Assembly (NCBI GenBank): GCA_037176885.1
Contig: JAWWNJ010000126.1
Coordinates: forward strand, 496,001 to 560,000
Source of the DNA: Favolaschia claudopus
Taxonomy: Eukaryota; Basidiomycota; Agaricomycetes; Agaricales; Mycenaceae
DNA length: 64,000 bases
Direction: 5' to 3'
In this document: positions 47,501 to 59,238 of the stretch, piece by piece
Numbering within the stretch: position 1 is the first letter of the stretch
How the letters are laid out: each line of letters opens with the position of its first letter
Translations under genes and position numbers: made by a program
Notes under the pieces: model-generated
Database searches by the model: none
What the model was told of the DNA's origin: nothing
The model's input: only the letters and a program-made list of their open reading frames with translations

Positions 47501-48597
47501 AATTCGGCTTCTCCTTTGACGACTTCACCCACCCACGGAGGCGTGTTTCCCCCATCGAGATTGAGGGTACGGACGACGAGGTATCCGCGTCGGGACACCG
47601 TGTCGTTTCCCCTTGGCCGTAGCAGCGGCAGCAGCAGTACCGACACCGGAGCTGTCAGCATGGGCCATACTCTCGACTTTGGGACGGTACAAATGCGCAC
47701 ACGAGGAGCGTACACCTTCCCGTCGCCGTACCACCCTCTCCCCGACGTCGCGGCGAATATCCCCGTCCCCATCCCCGTTGCTGATACTGTAGGTCCAGGT
47801 CCAGGGCCTGCACCGCGATATGGCGGTATGGGCGGTGCAAGCAGCTGGTGGGAGCGAACTAGAGGGGAAGACGCATTGAGTAGCGGACACGGCGGAGCGC
47901 TCCACCCTCAGACAAATGTGGGTGCTGCGGACGATGTGGATGCGGGCTGGGCAGACGGAGGCGTTGGGTCCTTTGCTGTACGCCGTTCTCCCCTCTTTCC
48001 TCCCCTTCTTTCCTTGCTGTGGAACTTCGCATGCTGACGACTTTGCAGGCACCCCTTCCCGCGCCTTCGCCTTCACCGCCTTTGAAAGTGGATGCAGGGG
48101 CGGGCACTCCGTATGCGCAGCCGTTTCCCGTGTCGCCTACATCTGTGTCTACGTCGTCGGGTCATCAAGGGGGCAGGGGTGGCGCACATAATCCACTCTC
48201 CGCTCCCTCCGCTATCTCGAGCTTCTCCTCACTTTCTGGGTGGGCTGGGGACTCTAGCACGGTCCCCCCGTTGTCTGCACCTGCCACGACGCTGTCTTTT
48301 CATCCTCCACCCGTCGTAGGAACCTCCGAAGATGGCTTCCCGAGCCCAGAGATGATGCAGATGCCGATGCGCACGTCGGGCTGGTATCAGGCGCCTGGAT
48401 GGGAGAATTCCATCCAGGGTCAGGGAATGGCTACTGAGGATGGGGCATGGGAAGGCTCTTCGTCGTGGTCTGGTCCTGCTCGTAGTGGTTACGCACCACT
48501 CCCAGTTTCTCAGGTGAATCGAAAAATCGCTCCTTGGGCTGTAGGGCCGACCGAGATGCGTGATGATGCTGGAGGATGGGGCTCCGCTTCGGGGTAA
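44505..48597 (+). CDS. HMG-box transcription factor with long Ser/Pro-rich tail
   Basis: Exons: 44505-44685, 44811-45155, 45395-45516, 45830-47977, 48049-48597 (about 1,110 residues). Exon 1 is strongly acidic (EEEEEEDEREDAG). The HMG box spans exons 2-3: SYIPRPPNAFILFRSSFIRS, then NHSTLSKIIGKYWHALPPSE and RARWEDKARAAQAEHRRRYP, followed by DWRFRP. This is the sequence-specific MATA/SOX type, as in the Pcc1 and Prf1 regulators of mating and development in basidiomycetes; which orthologue this is cannot be told. Basic KSRRRRKGRIK at the start of exon 4 may be a nuclear signal. The rest is low complexity with three (R)RDTVSFPL-like repeats (HARRDTVSFPL, HTRRESISFPV, YPRRDTVSFPL), each a good basophilic kinase site. 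Confidence 0.85.
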
Positions 48598-50328
48598 CTG
48601 ATTCTTTCATCAGTCTACGCTGTGAATGACGGACTTGACTTCTCTCGACTTCCCCTTTGGCTCCTCTCGAATGACTTTTCCCGATCGCGCTCAATCGTAT
48701 CAATACATACACGTCTCTATTCCTCTCCGTCTATCGCTCGACTGCTCGTGCCCGTCTCCCCGTCGTCCTGGTCCATACACGATACGCCTCCGTCGACTCC
48801 ATCTCCTTCTGCTTTTGGCTATATATGCAACTGTTTTCGACTTTGTGCTTTCTATTGGTCTCTATCACTACCACGAATATTCCCGACACAGTCCCAGATA
48901 TCGGCTCCCTTGCTTTGACACCCACCATTACCGCTGTAACAAACACTCACTCCACCCCACCGTGTATTTATAACTGTACATCTGTTGTAGACGTATCGTG
49001 GATCCTTTACTTACATCCTGCCACCCCTCCTCCGATCCTTGTACTGTATGATACATACCTCCTTTGCGCTTCATGTACCTATCCGAACCGATTCACCTCT
49101 ACTCCGAGCTAAGGCTATGCGGTTTGCAGCGGTCAGAGAGTGTCTGAGACTACAAAGGGACGTCCTAATTAGGAAGGGGGACATGGTCCGCAAAATTCCT
49201 CACGCGCTTGTCCCAAGACTCGAAAGAACGGTAAGTTTAATTTTGCCCAATCCCAATTGTTTCTCGGACTCGGTGCGTCACTAGAGCGCATTTACCTCCC
49301 TCACCGCGTGCTCACAAATCTTTTGCAATGGAAGCTCGCGGCCGCCGGCACCGAATCCAGTGGGGGACCAAGGAAATGGATCCTTGCTGCCTCATCCGGC
49401 ACAATGGGCTCGGGATTTCTCGCCTTTCACCTCATTCTGTATCATCTCAATCGGACTTTGTGATCAAAGGCTTCAGCCTTCAATTAATTTTTCAAAACAT
49501 GAATTTTCTGTCACGTCTTAACTCGTTCGGCCGAAGTGCCGGTGAACGTTCGGTAATTCGGCCAACCAATCTTTCCCTTTTACTTCGACGACGGAATGAG
49601 CCAGGCAGCTCAAATGTCTTGGAAAGGCTGCTCGAGAGTTGTTAGGATGGCCGAGTCTTACTCTTGGAACGGGTGAAGATTACTGTACTAATCCGATCGG
49701 TTGTTCACGTTATGTGTGACGCCGGCTTGTGAACTGAACAATTTTGAACAGGGTGACGGGTGACGGGGACTCTTTCGGCCCAAAAATGGCCACAAAATCG
49801 CAAAAATCTCCGGCCGGCACTTGCCGAAACGTGCCGGCCTTCCATATATGGCAATTTTGACGTGATTGCCGTGATGTGAACGACTTGTCCAGTGAACGAT
49901 TTGGGTGACGGGTGACACCCAGTGAACAACCGATCGGATTAGTACAGTAAATGCCCATGCATTCATTGATTTTTTGATAACTTTTCAGCCTGACTGGACT
50001 GCTCCAGTTTTACGAGTTCGTAAGGTCCGCTGAACCTTCGGCACTTAGGCGCCCTCTGTAGAGGGTCAAGCTTGCAGCACCAAACTGCACAACGCTTACT
50101 AGTCTGGATGTCTCTATTTTAATCCTCCGCCGAATTTCGAGCGCTTAACGCGGCGTTCTTTTTTAACGGGAGGAAACGACTTCACACGTCTTCGGCCGGC
50201 TTTCCTTTCACCCAATTCCCATCCCAAATGACAACCAACATCCCTCGATCTTTGCCCATGATGAAATCAGATACTCTCACCAAGCCCTCTTCATCTACAG
50301 CATTACTGCCTCCCCCAAAGCGACAACG
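48598..50328. other. intergenic, MITE only
   Basis: No gene is supported. A 269-bp MITE lies at 49681-49949. Confidence 0.45.
49681..49949. mobile_element. TA-flanked MITE,copy 2 (269 bp)
   Basis: Perfect 28-bp inverted ends (TACTGTACTAATCCGATCGG onward at 49681-49708, mirrored at 49922-49949) enclose repeats of GGGTGACGGGTGAC. The termini share TACTGTAC with the elements at 35935 and 55971, but the inner parts of the ends differ, so this is a subfamily. Confidence 0.85.
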
Positions 50329-53122
50329 ATGTGGTCTCCCCGTGCCATCCTCTCAGTCATACTTCTGCTGTTGACTGGTCTTATAACCTGCACGTCGCTG
50401 GACGCTCTCAAATCGGCCGTACAAAATGCGGACGACTGCCAATCGTGTCTTTCCCTTCTCGGGATGCTCCAATCCATCGCGCTCACTGGAGACGATCCCT
50501 TCATAGTCGCATTCACAAACCTATGTATTCAGCTGGGTGTAAGCTCCTTCATTCCCATCTGCTTCCCAGCTTATTATCGCCCTCCCTCTAGGCCGCCGAT
50601 CCAGATGTCTGCACCGGCCTCGTCGCGCGCGAAGGCCCCATCTTCGCACACGATCTCCGCCAAATATCCTCCACCGGCGAGACCGCGCAAAAGCTGTGCG
50701 ACGCGCTCATGGGCGTTTGCGTCAATCACCCTGTCAATCCGTTTACTGTGACGTTCCCGAAACCCCCGCCTGCGCATCCGAAGAGATTTCAATCGCGAGG
50801 ACGACGGCCGATCCGGGTTGCGCATTTGAGTGATTCGCATGTCGATAGGTTGTATACGGTGAGTCGATATATCCGATTCAAATATTCTATTTTCGTTTGA
50901 TTCTGAATTCACTCATCACCACACTTATCAATATAATCTTCAGGTTGGAGCCGAAGCCAACTGCACGAAATCTATTTGTTGCAGAGACTTTGACGATTCC
51001 CCCGAAATCCCTACAGTGCCAGCTCAGCCCAACGGCAACTCGCGTTGTGATTCACCCATCTCACTCGCAGACTCCATGTTGGAAGAAGTAGAGCGCCTGA
51101 GTCCCAGGTTCTCGATATTCACGGGGGACGGTTAGTCTTGTCATGTCAGGCGTCTGTGTCTCGCTTTGATCGTATTTCTATCGCTGCAGTGGTGGAACAT
51201 ACCACTTGGCTTGTCGACGAAGCGTGAGCACAGTTGTTTCCCCTTTCTGGACTTTCTTTTGACCTTGACCCTTCCACTGCCCTACAGAGAAGTCAAGACG
51301 GATTTGAAAGCATTCAACGACGAAATGGCGGCAAAGCTCAGCGCACCTATCTTTCCTTCACTCGGTGAGTTCCCAACCTGTCACAATTAATACAATTCTG
51401 CTCTGTTTTCTCACTGGCATCTTGCACCCAGGGAATCAGTGCGTGCTAGCAAAGTGTATTCTCCCATTTCTGAAAATGATTCGCTTTCAGCGACACCGCG
51501 CCAGTCAACGCATTCGCACGCACCACTAGCAAAACGACGAATGACTCGCAGTGGGTATTTGATATTCAGAGTGCTGGTTGGGAGGTCGGTATTCAGTTTC
51601 TTCTGCCTCTTCATTATCATTTTTCCTCCGCTGAGGGCGAGTCTAGCAATGGATCAACCCGACGGCCGCGCTCGAACTTCGCCATCATTCCGGAAGTTAT
51701 TCTTCCAAGGTTCCCGGGCTGGGGTTGAGGATTGTAGCGGTAAATACGCAGTTTTGGTATAAGCAAAAGTGAGTCGCATGTTGATTTCTTTCTCAGAATA
51801 ACCTGTGTTCAAACTTACTTACTTGATGCAGCTTCTGGCTCTACGATAGCGACGTTTTCCAGTGCGTATTACTCCATTCGTCTTCTAAATTCAATCACAA
51901 CGTCAAACGGAACTGACCCAATGCTAATGTTTAGGCCCGACCCAAATGGTCTAATCGCCTTCCTTGTCGATGCCTTACAGGCTGCTGAAGACGCGGGAGA
52001 TCGAGTGTGGATAATTGGACATATTCCGCTGGGGAAGGAGGATACAATGGTTGATCAGGTATGTCCTTAAGCTTGACCGTGTTGAGTCAATTGAACGCTG
52101 AATGCATTCGACAAAGTCCAACTACTTCGACCAAGTACTCCAGCGGTACAAAAATACTGTTGCGGGGATGTTCTTTGGGCATAGTCACCACGTACGTTGG
52201 GTTGCGTCTGGAGTGTCAACAGCTGAAAAGATGCTGATTTATTCATAGGACGAATTCGAGATTGCGTACTCGAATTACAGTGCGCAGACTGCCCAGAATG
52301 CTGTTGGTATTGCTTTCATTGTGAGTTCAGACTTTCTCATTCGGTGGAGTTGATGTGGACTAACGACGGGTTTTTTTTGTCAGGGTCCTGCGTTGACTCC
52401 GACTAGTGCGTGTTGAATCCATTCTTCGAGCTAGAAATTTCAGACTTTTCCGTCATTCAAGGTGGAAACCCGGCCTTCAAAATCTACGACGTCGATCCCG
52501 ATACTCTTGAAGTTATGGATGCTTCTGTGTTTTTTAGTCAGTCAGCGTTTTGTTCGTTTGCATGGTTCGAGCTCAAGCGGTTGCCTTTCAGCCAATATAT
52601 CCGACCCGAACTTTCAAATTCGCCGTGAGGCGGACTTCCGTCAAATTGTTTTGGTTGATTCACATGCATTTTCTGTTGACAGCAACTTGGAGCCTCTATT
52701 ACTCCGCCCGAGACACATATGGTCCTCTGGTTGGACTGTCCGCAGCCGAATCGCTCTCTCCTGCATTCTGGCACAATTTGACCGAAGTCTTCGTCGCAAA
52801 CGACACCGCCTTTCAACTGTACAACACGTTTATCAGCCGCGGGGGTGCAGTCTCGCCATGCGATAATGCCGAGTGCAAGAATACGACGATTTGCGATTTG
52901 AGGGCGTTTAGGTCGGAGAATAATTGTGTGAGTAGATGTTCATTCGACTGTCGATTATCAGTTTTGACACGCTGTGATTCTGAATATTTGTAGGACACAC
53001 CGTCTGAGGGGATTTCCTTGAGACGAAGAAATGAGGGTTCGATTCGGGAGGGTGATGTCTGTGAAGGGACAGGGTTGGCTAAGATATTCTCTGCGATGGT
53101 GGATTCTGCTCGACGAAATTAA
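50329..53122 (+). CDS. secreted acid-sphingomyelinase-like phosphodiesterase (saposin B plus calcineurin-like domain)
   Basis: Residues 1-22 (MWSPRAILSVILLLLTGLIT) are a signal peptide. A saposin-B-like domain with its Cys set follows (ADDCQSCLSLL, FTNLCIQLG, VCTGLV, LCDALMGVC). The metallophosphoesterase core is spread over many exons: VAHLSDSHVD (Asp-x-His), FTGDVVEHTTW, SLGNHDTAPVN, WIIGHIPLG and MFFGHSHHDEFEI, all metal ligands being present. The C-terminal part (FFSNMSDPNF, SPAFWHNLTEVF, CDNAECKNTTIC) carries Cys pairs and N-glycosylation sites. Acid sphingomyelinases split sphingomyelin or related phosphosphingolipids to ceramide; fungal versions may act on external lipids. The first intron is 50539-50591; TAA at 53120-53122. 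Confidence 0.88.
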
Positions 53123-53369
53123 GCAGATATCGGAAGTTGTCTCCGGAGGAGTTCAATCCGAATTGAAGCACTGATACTTAAATTTCAAATGTTGCATTTT
53201 TCGCCCCGCATCGAACCGGCTCTGGGAATAGTTGCCGAATGACAAGCCCCGGATCTGATCCGATTGGACTCAATTGCCAATCAAACGCCAAGAACGATCG
53301 GATCGCGAATCTTTCTCCTTAACCCTGACGCGTTTTTGTTTCTGACCCAAGAGCGATGATGAGCGGCTC

Positions 53370-54452
53370 ATGCTCTTCTCTCCACTCCTCCTCCTCCCAT
53401 TGTGAGCGTATCCTCCTTCTACTCTCTGAATCCCCGTTTTCAACCTTTCTGAATCACCCCAGCGGCCTCGTCTCCGTCTCCGTCTCCCAAACACATGGCT
53501 TAACCATCTCAGTCCCAACCGTACCCTCCAGTATCGGGGCCTCCATCCCAATAGGATGGAGCGCAGATTCCAATGACCCTCTCTCGTTCAGGCTGCAGAT
53601 GGTCTGTGTCAACCGAGTGACCCTTGAACATATAGTGAATCGCGGGACGGCGAGCAACACGACGGGGACAGTGGATTACCAGTTGGGATGTCCCGGAGAC
53701 CATATAATGCAGGCGGTGGTAGCTGAGTGAGTGTCGGTCATCTCGACTTTCGTCTCTCTTCGCCGTTTCTGACTGAGCCCTGCGTCCGATTGATTTCCCA
53801 TAGTGGCTCGAGCACAACGCCCTTCGCAACATCCGCGCACTTCGATGTCGTTGGAGGGTCGTCTTCGGATTCTGTCTCGTCCACCTCCTCTCCTCCTAGC
53901 ACACCGTCTGCAACCCCGTCGCCTTCACCTCCCGTCGCCCAACGCAATAGCAGTGCTCGAAACACCGCTATCATTCTCGGGAGCGTCCTCGGAACATCGA
54001 CCTTCATCCTCGCCTTACTCGTCATCTGGCTACTCTCCAGGCTGCGTCGAAACCGCCAAGACGGAATGAGTGGTGGAAACACCACAGATTTTGTCTTTCC
54101 TGGCGGTGGTGGAAGTGTCGTCGGAAGGCGGCATGATCATCAATTAACTGAGCCCTCGCCGTTCACGGTCCAGCCTGATCCATCGATGACTTGGCTTCCT
54201 GTCAAAGGTGCGTCTTCATGATCCCTTTTCTCTCTTCTCATCTATTGGCATCATTATCGCTGACTCTGATATAATAAAACTGTAGGCCCAGCGTCGCCGT
54301 CTGATAATACGAGCCCCACCACGACTGAAGCTGATTCAGCCATTCCGCTCGTTCCGCAGCGTACGGAACGGGAGTCGTCAGTGCCACAGAAGAAGCCTCG
54401 GCGGCCGCGACCGCCGTCGTATCGGAAACAGCCGCCCTCAAGCTCGAATTAG
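53370..54452 (+). CDS. single-pass membrane protein with Ser/Thr-rich stalk
   Basis: Exons 53370-53401, 53463-53726, 53804-54207 and 54286-54452 give about 288 residues. A short signal sequence (MLFSPLLLLPF) is split by the first intron. The outside part has a beta-rich segment (GLTISVPTVPSSIGASIPIG) and two Cys, then a Ser/Pro/Thr stalk. A single membrane helix (AIILGSVLGTSTFILALLVI) is followed by a basic stop (RLRRNR) and a Ser/Pro-rich cytosolic tail ending KKPRRPRPPSYRKQPPSSSN. This layout resembles Mid2/Wsc-type wall sensors and is very common in agaricomycetes, but no named domain is visible. An earlier ATG at 53356 is out of frame with the signal sequence. Confidence 0.75.
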
Positions 54453-55810
54453 GATTGACCGTTTGTTATGTTCGTTTTTTGTCTGTTTTGATAGTTTCTG
54501 TTGGAATATACGATATTCGCGAGTATGGCCAGTCCAACAACGACACATGTGTCAATACCTCGAGGATCACAAACTTTACGGTGAGATAACCAGGAGAGAA
54601 AAGCCCGAGGTAGCTTCAGTGTAGTGGGGAGGCACCCGTGAAGTGATAAATGCGTTAACTTTGCGGCTGGAACTTGAACAGTCTTCGTTTTCACGGCAAA
54701 TAAGTTCAAGGGGACAGTTTGGGAAAGAGTGCCAATGTTCAGATTTCAACCGCATACTGAGAAACGGACAGGTAAAAGATCTATTCGAGATAAAGAAACC
54801 CTTCGAAAAGGTTACTGCGGCCCGAGAGTTCTAATGTAACTCTTCTGCGGATTGCCGAAGATGCCCTGGAGCGGCAAAACTCGGCACACCTGCTTAACTT
54901 CGATACAAAGCGATAATATTGATTAGAGGACGCGGGAATTAGAATCGGGTGAATCCGAGTCGTCTTTTCAAGACCTATTATCTACCTAGCCGCCTCCGGC
55001 GTCCAGCCAAACTCCAAGGTTTGTAGATGTAACTTCTTCGATTCCCGATAAATATCTATCCGTCGGAGTCGGCAGTCGAAAAACAAGACCTCAGTCTGAA
55101 TGGATGATGAATATTCCGGGTGTTCGAGAGCGACTGCACGTTTGCACATATGAAGCTTGTCGATGGTTCTCCCAGAAATCAGAATTCTGAACATCGTGGA
55201 AGTCGGAAAACCAACACAATAGCCGAGTTGGTCCGTCTTCAACCGTCTTGTCTAATCTTATCAGGTTCACGGCCAGCAGCGGCGCCGCGAATACCCGAAA
55301 AGCCCGTCATCTGTTGTTTATTCGGCGAATGCGCGGGGACTCTTCAATACCCGTTTCGGTGTTGTAAGGGACTCGAATCGTCAAGGGTTTCGAATTATTT
55401 GACCTCCGAACCGCAGCCGTGGAGCCCGGGATCCGAATCATGATCTAACTAGCACCAGTACTTAGTATGCCGCCCGCTCCCGCCTTGCCGATCCGCTGTG
55501 GATCAATAAACTCCGATTGCAAATCCTGTTTATTCGCCGTGTATAAGTTTCTTGGCTAGGTAAGTTATACTTAGGCAGTAATACCTTGATCATCGCGAGA
55601 ACGTTCAATTTTCTTTTAAGTATTCGGAAAGAGTTGTAAGTGTTCAGTATGCATGTCAGAACATGGGTGCAATTCGGGGAAACTAAGAGCTATATCCGAG
55701 TCAGAGTTGCCTTGCTTGCTGACAATTGCGGGTCGTAGATGCCTCAATCTTGAAGCCATCAGCCTGCCGAATCCACGCGTCTTCGGGTCTGTAGCCGTTT
55801 CAATACACCG
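54453..55810. other. intergenic, no gene seen
   Basis: Frames are short and without motif. Confidence 0.4.
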
Positions 55811-55858
55811 GTGCTTCTCTTTCTGCGACTTCGCTTCCGATCCTCATAACACCCCTAG
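55811..55858 (+). repeat. stray copy of an intron (48 nt)
   Basis: GTGCTTCTCTTTCTGCGACT and the following bases to CTAG match the 48-nt intron at 58349-58396 at 46 of 48 positions, including both splice sites. Flanking sequence does not match beyond two bases on the left and one on the right. Confidence 0.75.
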
Positions 55859-55970
55859 CGCTGGATCCAAGTATCCCAGCTCACAGGGAATGGTCTGGTC
55901 CCTAGCCTGCGAGTACTGTCCAACTTCATGTGGGTCGAAGCCTCGAAGCCTCAGAAACGTTGGTCGCACG

Positions 55971-56478
55971 TACTGTACCATTTCGATCAATTCTCCCCGG
56001 CTGTGACGCGTGACCCAAATATTCGAACTTTCGTTTTCTTAAATGCCTCTGAAGGACCGTGACGCCTAGAAAAATTCGTAAATAGCTCAGAGCACTCTGC
56101 TCGCCTTGCTCACCATCTACGGAGCATCTACAGGTCAGTAAAGGGCAAGAAACGAAGAAAAATTGGGTTCGAGCGGAATTTCGTTGACTTCAAGTGGGTA
56201 CGCCTGTAGATACACGGAAAATGAGCTAAAATGAGGCAGAATTAGAGCTATTTGGACCATATCCAAAGCTTAAGCATAAAAACGAATTTCGGGATGTCAT
56301 TCGATGGAAGAAAAGCCTGTTTGAGCGAAAAATTCGATTTTGGGCAATTTTCCCCCGATTTTGTGACTTGTTTGGGACATTCATAAGAGGCCTTGGTGAC
56401 CCGTGACACGTACGAAAATATTCGTAAAAAAACGGCCCTGTGACGCGTGACATACGAATTGAATGAAATGGTACAGTA
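55971..56478. mobile_element. TA-flanked MITE, copy 3 (508 bp)
   Basis: Inverted ends TACTGTACCATTTC (55971-55984 and 56465-56478), then GTGACGCGTGAC just inside both ends. The termini and the GTGACG motif tie it to the elements at 35935 and 49681. No coding capacity. Confidence 0.8.
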
Positions 56479-56835
56479 TCCTCAACTGTCAGAATAGTGA
56501 AAAGGACTCTGGCTTCAAGTCCAAAGAGTAAGGGAGAATATGACTCGATTCATGGCTTCATTCCCGGTCTTCAAACTTTTCCATTTGCTTGTTTTCTATC
56601 CAGTATCGATAATCCACCGTCGGCGTCAACCTGTCAAACTCAAAAGATCCACACGGCATTAACACGGCATCCATATGGAGATCGCGGCTGTTTGCTTGTT
56701 GTCTTCCTTCCACGACATACATACCCCGGAGACATCGGTCTCTCTCAGGGATTTGCGTAGCAGGACGCCGCTTGCGATAGCATGAGACGTATAAAAGGGA
56801 ACAGGCAGGTGAAGTGACGGGTGAGTCCAGTCACC
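56479..56835. promoter_or_regulatory. upstream region of the double-zinc-cluster regulator
   Basis: The 357 bp between the MITE and the ATG at 56836. A TATAAAA-like box lies near 56790. Confidence 0.35.
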
Positions 56836-59238
56836 ATGTCCCCCTTGTCCGAATCCGCAGAGTCGTCGACATCTCAAGTTAAATTCAAAACCGCTACCTG
56901 TGTTTTGTGCAGAAAGAGGAAATTGGTGATTTGGGCTTCCTTAGACTCTGCGTTTGTTCTGTTCATGATCTTTTTTTTTTTGGTCTGCGCGTATTTCAGC
57001 GTTGCGGCGGGGGAAATCCATGCATTCCCTGCTCGCGTACAAGAAAACCTGTCGTCTGCACTTATGCGCCAAAGACCGTTGGACAGCTTCGTTCGGAGTT
57101 GCCAAAAGGTGGAGCATGTTTGTCCTGCCGGTGTGTCGTACTTTTTCTATCCTTGTTTCGCCTTTTACTCAGCGATTGTTGGATTGCAGCAAACGCAAGA
57201 GGGTCCGTCTAATTTCTCATCGCGATCGATCTGCGTTACCTAAATGCTTTCTTTTACTTCGCTCTTCAGAGGTGCGATGGCGCTGAGCCATGTCAGACGT
57301 GTATCGCGGCTTCTCGCGCCCACGAATGTACATTCAGTCTCGAACCTCGACGCAAAAAACCTACTACGGCGGTAGCATCATCTGTCAAAGCCAGTAGCTC
57401 GTCCAGCGTGTCGTCAAAGCCGCGGAGTCGCACCGATTCCGGGTCGCTGCCGCATACTCCTGACAGGTCTCCTTCTCTAGAGCTCCCACCTCCCACCTTC
57501 GATGCGTCGGATGATACGCCTAATATGCTGGCGTTTCTTGACTTCATTGGCGCGATTTCTGAGGAGGAGAAGGATTGGACTGCGGCTGCTTCGAGCAGTA
57601 CAACTACCACTTCATCTAGCAATATCGATTTGCCGCCGTTACCTCAGTTTCTTACCCTCGATGAACCCCCTTCCTCGACCTTTCCAATTTTGTATCAACC
57701 TACACCAAAGCGTTCCGCAGAATTGTTTCAACTGTGCGTAACTCTTGATCGACCATTCAAAAACCGCTGTCACTAAAAGACAATCATGATTCTCGACCGC
57801 AGGCGTAATCTCTTTCTCGACAATAGCTGGCGCTACGGTTTAAATACTACCGCTGAGAAACGGGACGCTCTGTCCCGGGGAGACACCTCTGGACACATCG
57901 TCCACCCCGTACTCGTGACAGTCTGCGAACTGCTCGGATATCAACTTTCGAGCAACAGCGCCAAAACTTCGCAATACTACGATCCACATCTGGACCCCTC
58001 ACCTGCGCCACCAGTGACACTCGGGACTCAGTCTTATATATCCCAGAGCCCCACCTCAGGCCAAGAAGCTGAGCTGGCGATGACAATTTTCGACGTCCTC
58101 CACCGCGAAGCGAGTACGATGCCTTCAATCACGCTGATGCAGGTGTATAATATGCTGGGGGTGTACTATGGCATGCGCGGGGATGTTGCTATGTATCGAC
58201 AGTTATTCAACAAACTAGGGGCTATCCTTTTGACGACGACGACAACAAAGCCTTCGCTGGCGTGTGACGATGATTTGCTTGTACTGGATCCGTCTTCCTC
58301 CATGGAACCTGCGTCGTATTATCCACAAACTGCGGCTCAAGAATGGCGGTGCTTCTCTTTCTGCGACTTCCCTTCCGATTCTCATAACACCCCTAGCTCG
58401 GCTTTTTCTGCCAACATATTTCTTGATCTAGCTGTTAGTTTGAATCGAGCATCAACCCCGGTGTTTGATCCTGCTTTGCTTCTCACGTTTCGCAAACTGG
58501 CTGTAAGTCAACATGAACAATTCCATGATATACATTATATTGACCTTGCTGCTAGGCTATTTACCGACGCGACACAGAGCTGAACTGCATTAGAGCAAGA
58601 ACTGTTTTATTTCTATATGATACACACCGGCTCATAGAAGAAGGAACGAATTTGCAGTTCGGTGAGGAACCCCCGAGTTGAAGCCTACCGAATGCTGAAA
58701 ATACCTAGTGAGTTCCTCTACGGTCCAATGGTCGAAGCAATATCATAATATGGTGGAAGACATACACTGCCACCTGCAAGTAATCCAAAACCCTCTCATC
58801 GAAGCCTCCTTTATCCGCGAGGCGCAAGTCTTCACCCTCAAAACCTGCATCATCATCGCGCTCGCTTCCCTCGCCCAACTACATTCCATCTTCGCACCTT
58901 TTCAAGAGGAAGCGAGGGAAAAACGCCAGGAGATTCTCGATGAGATTTCAGGCATAACTAGTATGTTTTTTGGGAATGACCTTCGGTATCTCGATACGGC
59001 TTTACGGGTGCGGTTGATGTCTTAGTCGTTACGAATACTTTCGCTGATCTCTATGTCCACGATGTAGGTCTGTTGGGCGAGTGCAGTGCGACCACTGGTT
59101 CATAGCGATGCCGAATGGCCAACGATGAACGATATCTTTGGTCCTCATTGCTCACCCCTACCTCGGGAACACGACTCGATACTCGACGAGAGCTTTCGGC
59201 TCCTCAGTCTGACGACGCCTCATTTTATTGCTAGATAG
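56836..59238 (+). CDS. transcription factor with two Zn2Cys6 clusters in tandem
   Basis: Exons: 56836-56925, 57000-57130, 57190-57202 (13 nt), 57270-57733, 57803-58348, 58397-58503, then the AIYRRDTELN exon (from about 58555), the SSSTVQWSKQ exon (from about 58709) and a last one ending at TAG 59236-59238. Cluster 1 is CVLCRKRKLRCGGGNPCIPC and SRTRKPVVC; cluster 2, about 30 residues later, is CLSCRKRKRRCDGAEPCQTC and IAASRAHEC. Each fits C-x2-C-x6-C-x5-C-x2-C-x8-C. The linker VGQLRSELPKGGA separates them. A Ser-rich stretch and a helical regulatory region follow (RARTVLFLYDTHRLIEEG, LKTCIIIALASLAQLHSIF). Two clusters in one chain could read a longer DNA site without dimerising; this is inference. 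Nuclear; target genes unknown. Confidence 0.82.
58349..58396 (+). repeat. intron that has a near-identical copy 2.5 kb upstream
   Basis: Splicing here joins QEWR to SAFSANIFLDL, the sequence expected for the family, whereas reading through inserts an unrelated 16-residue segment. The same 48 nt occurs at 55811-55858. Confidence 0.75.

Noticed and set aside
58343..58400. Extra coding segment WRCFSFCDFPSDSHNTPS in the double-cluster regulator
   Set aside because: Reading it as a 48-nt intron gives the family-like join QEWR-SAFSANIFLDL; the segment is intronic.
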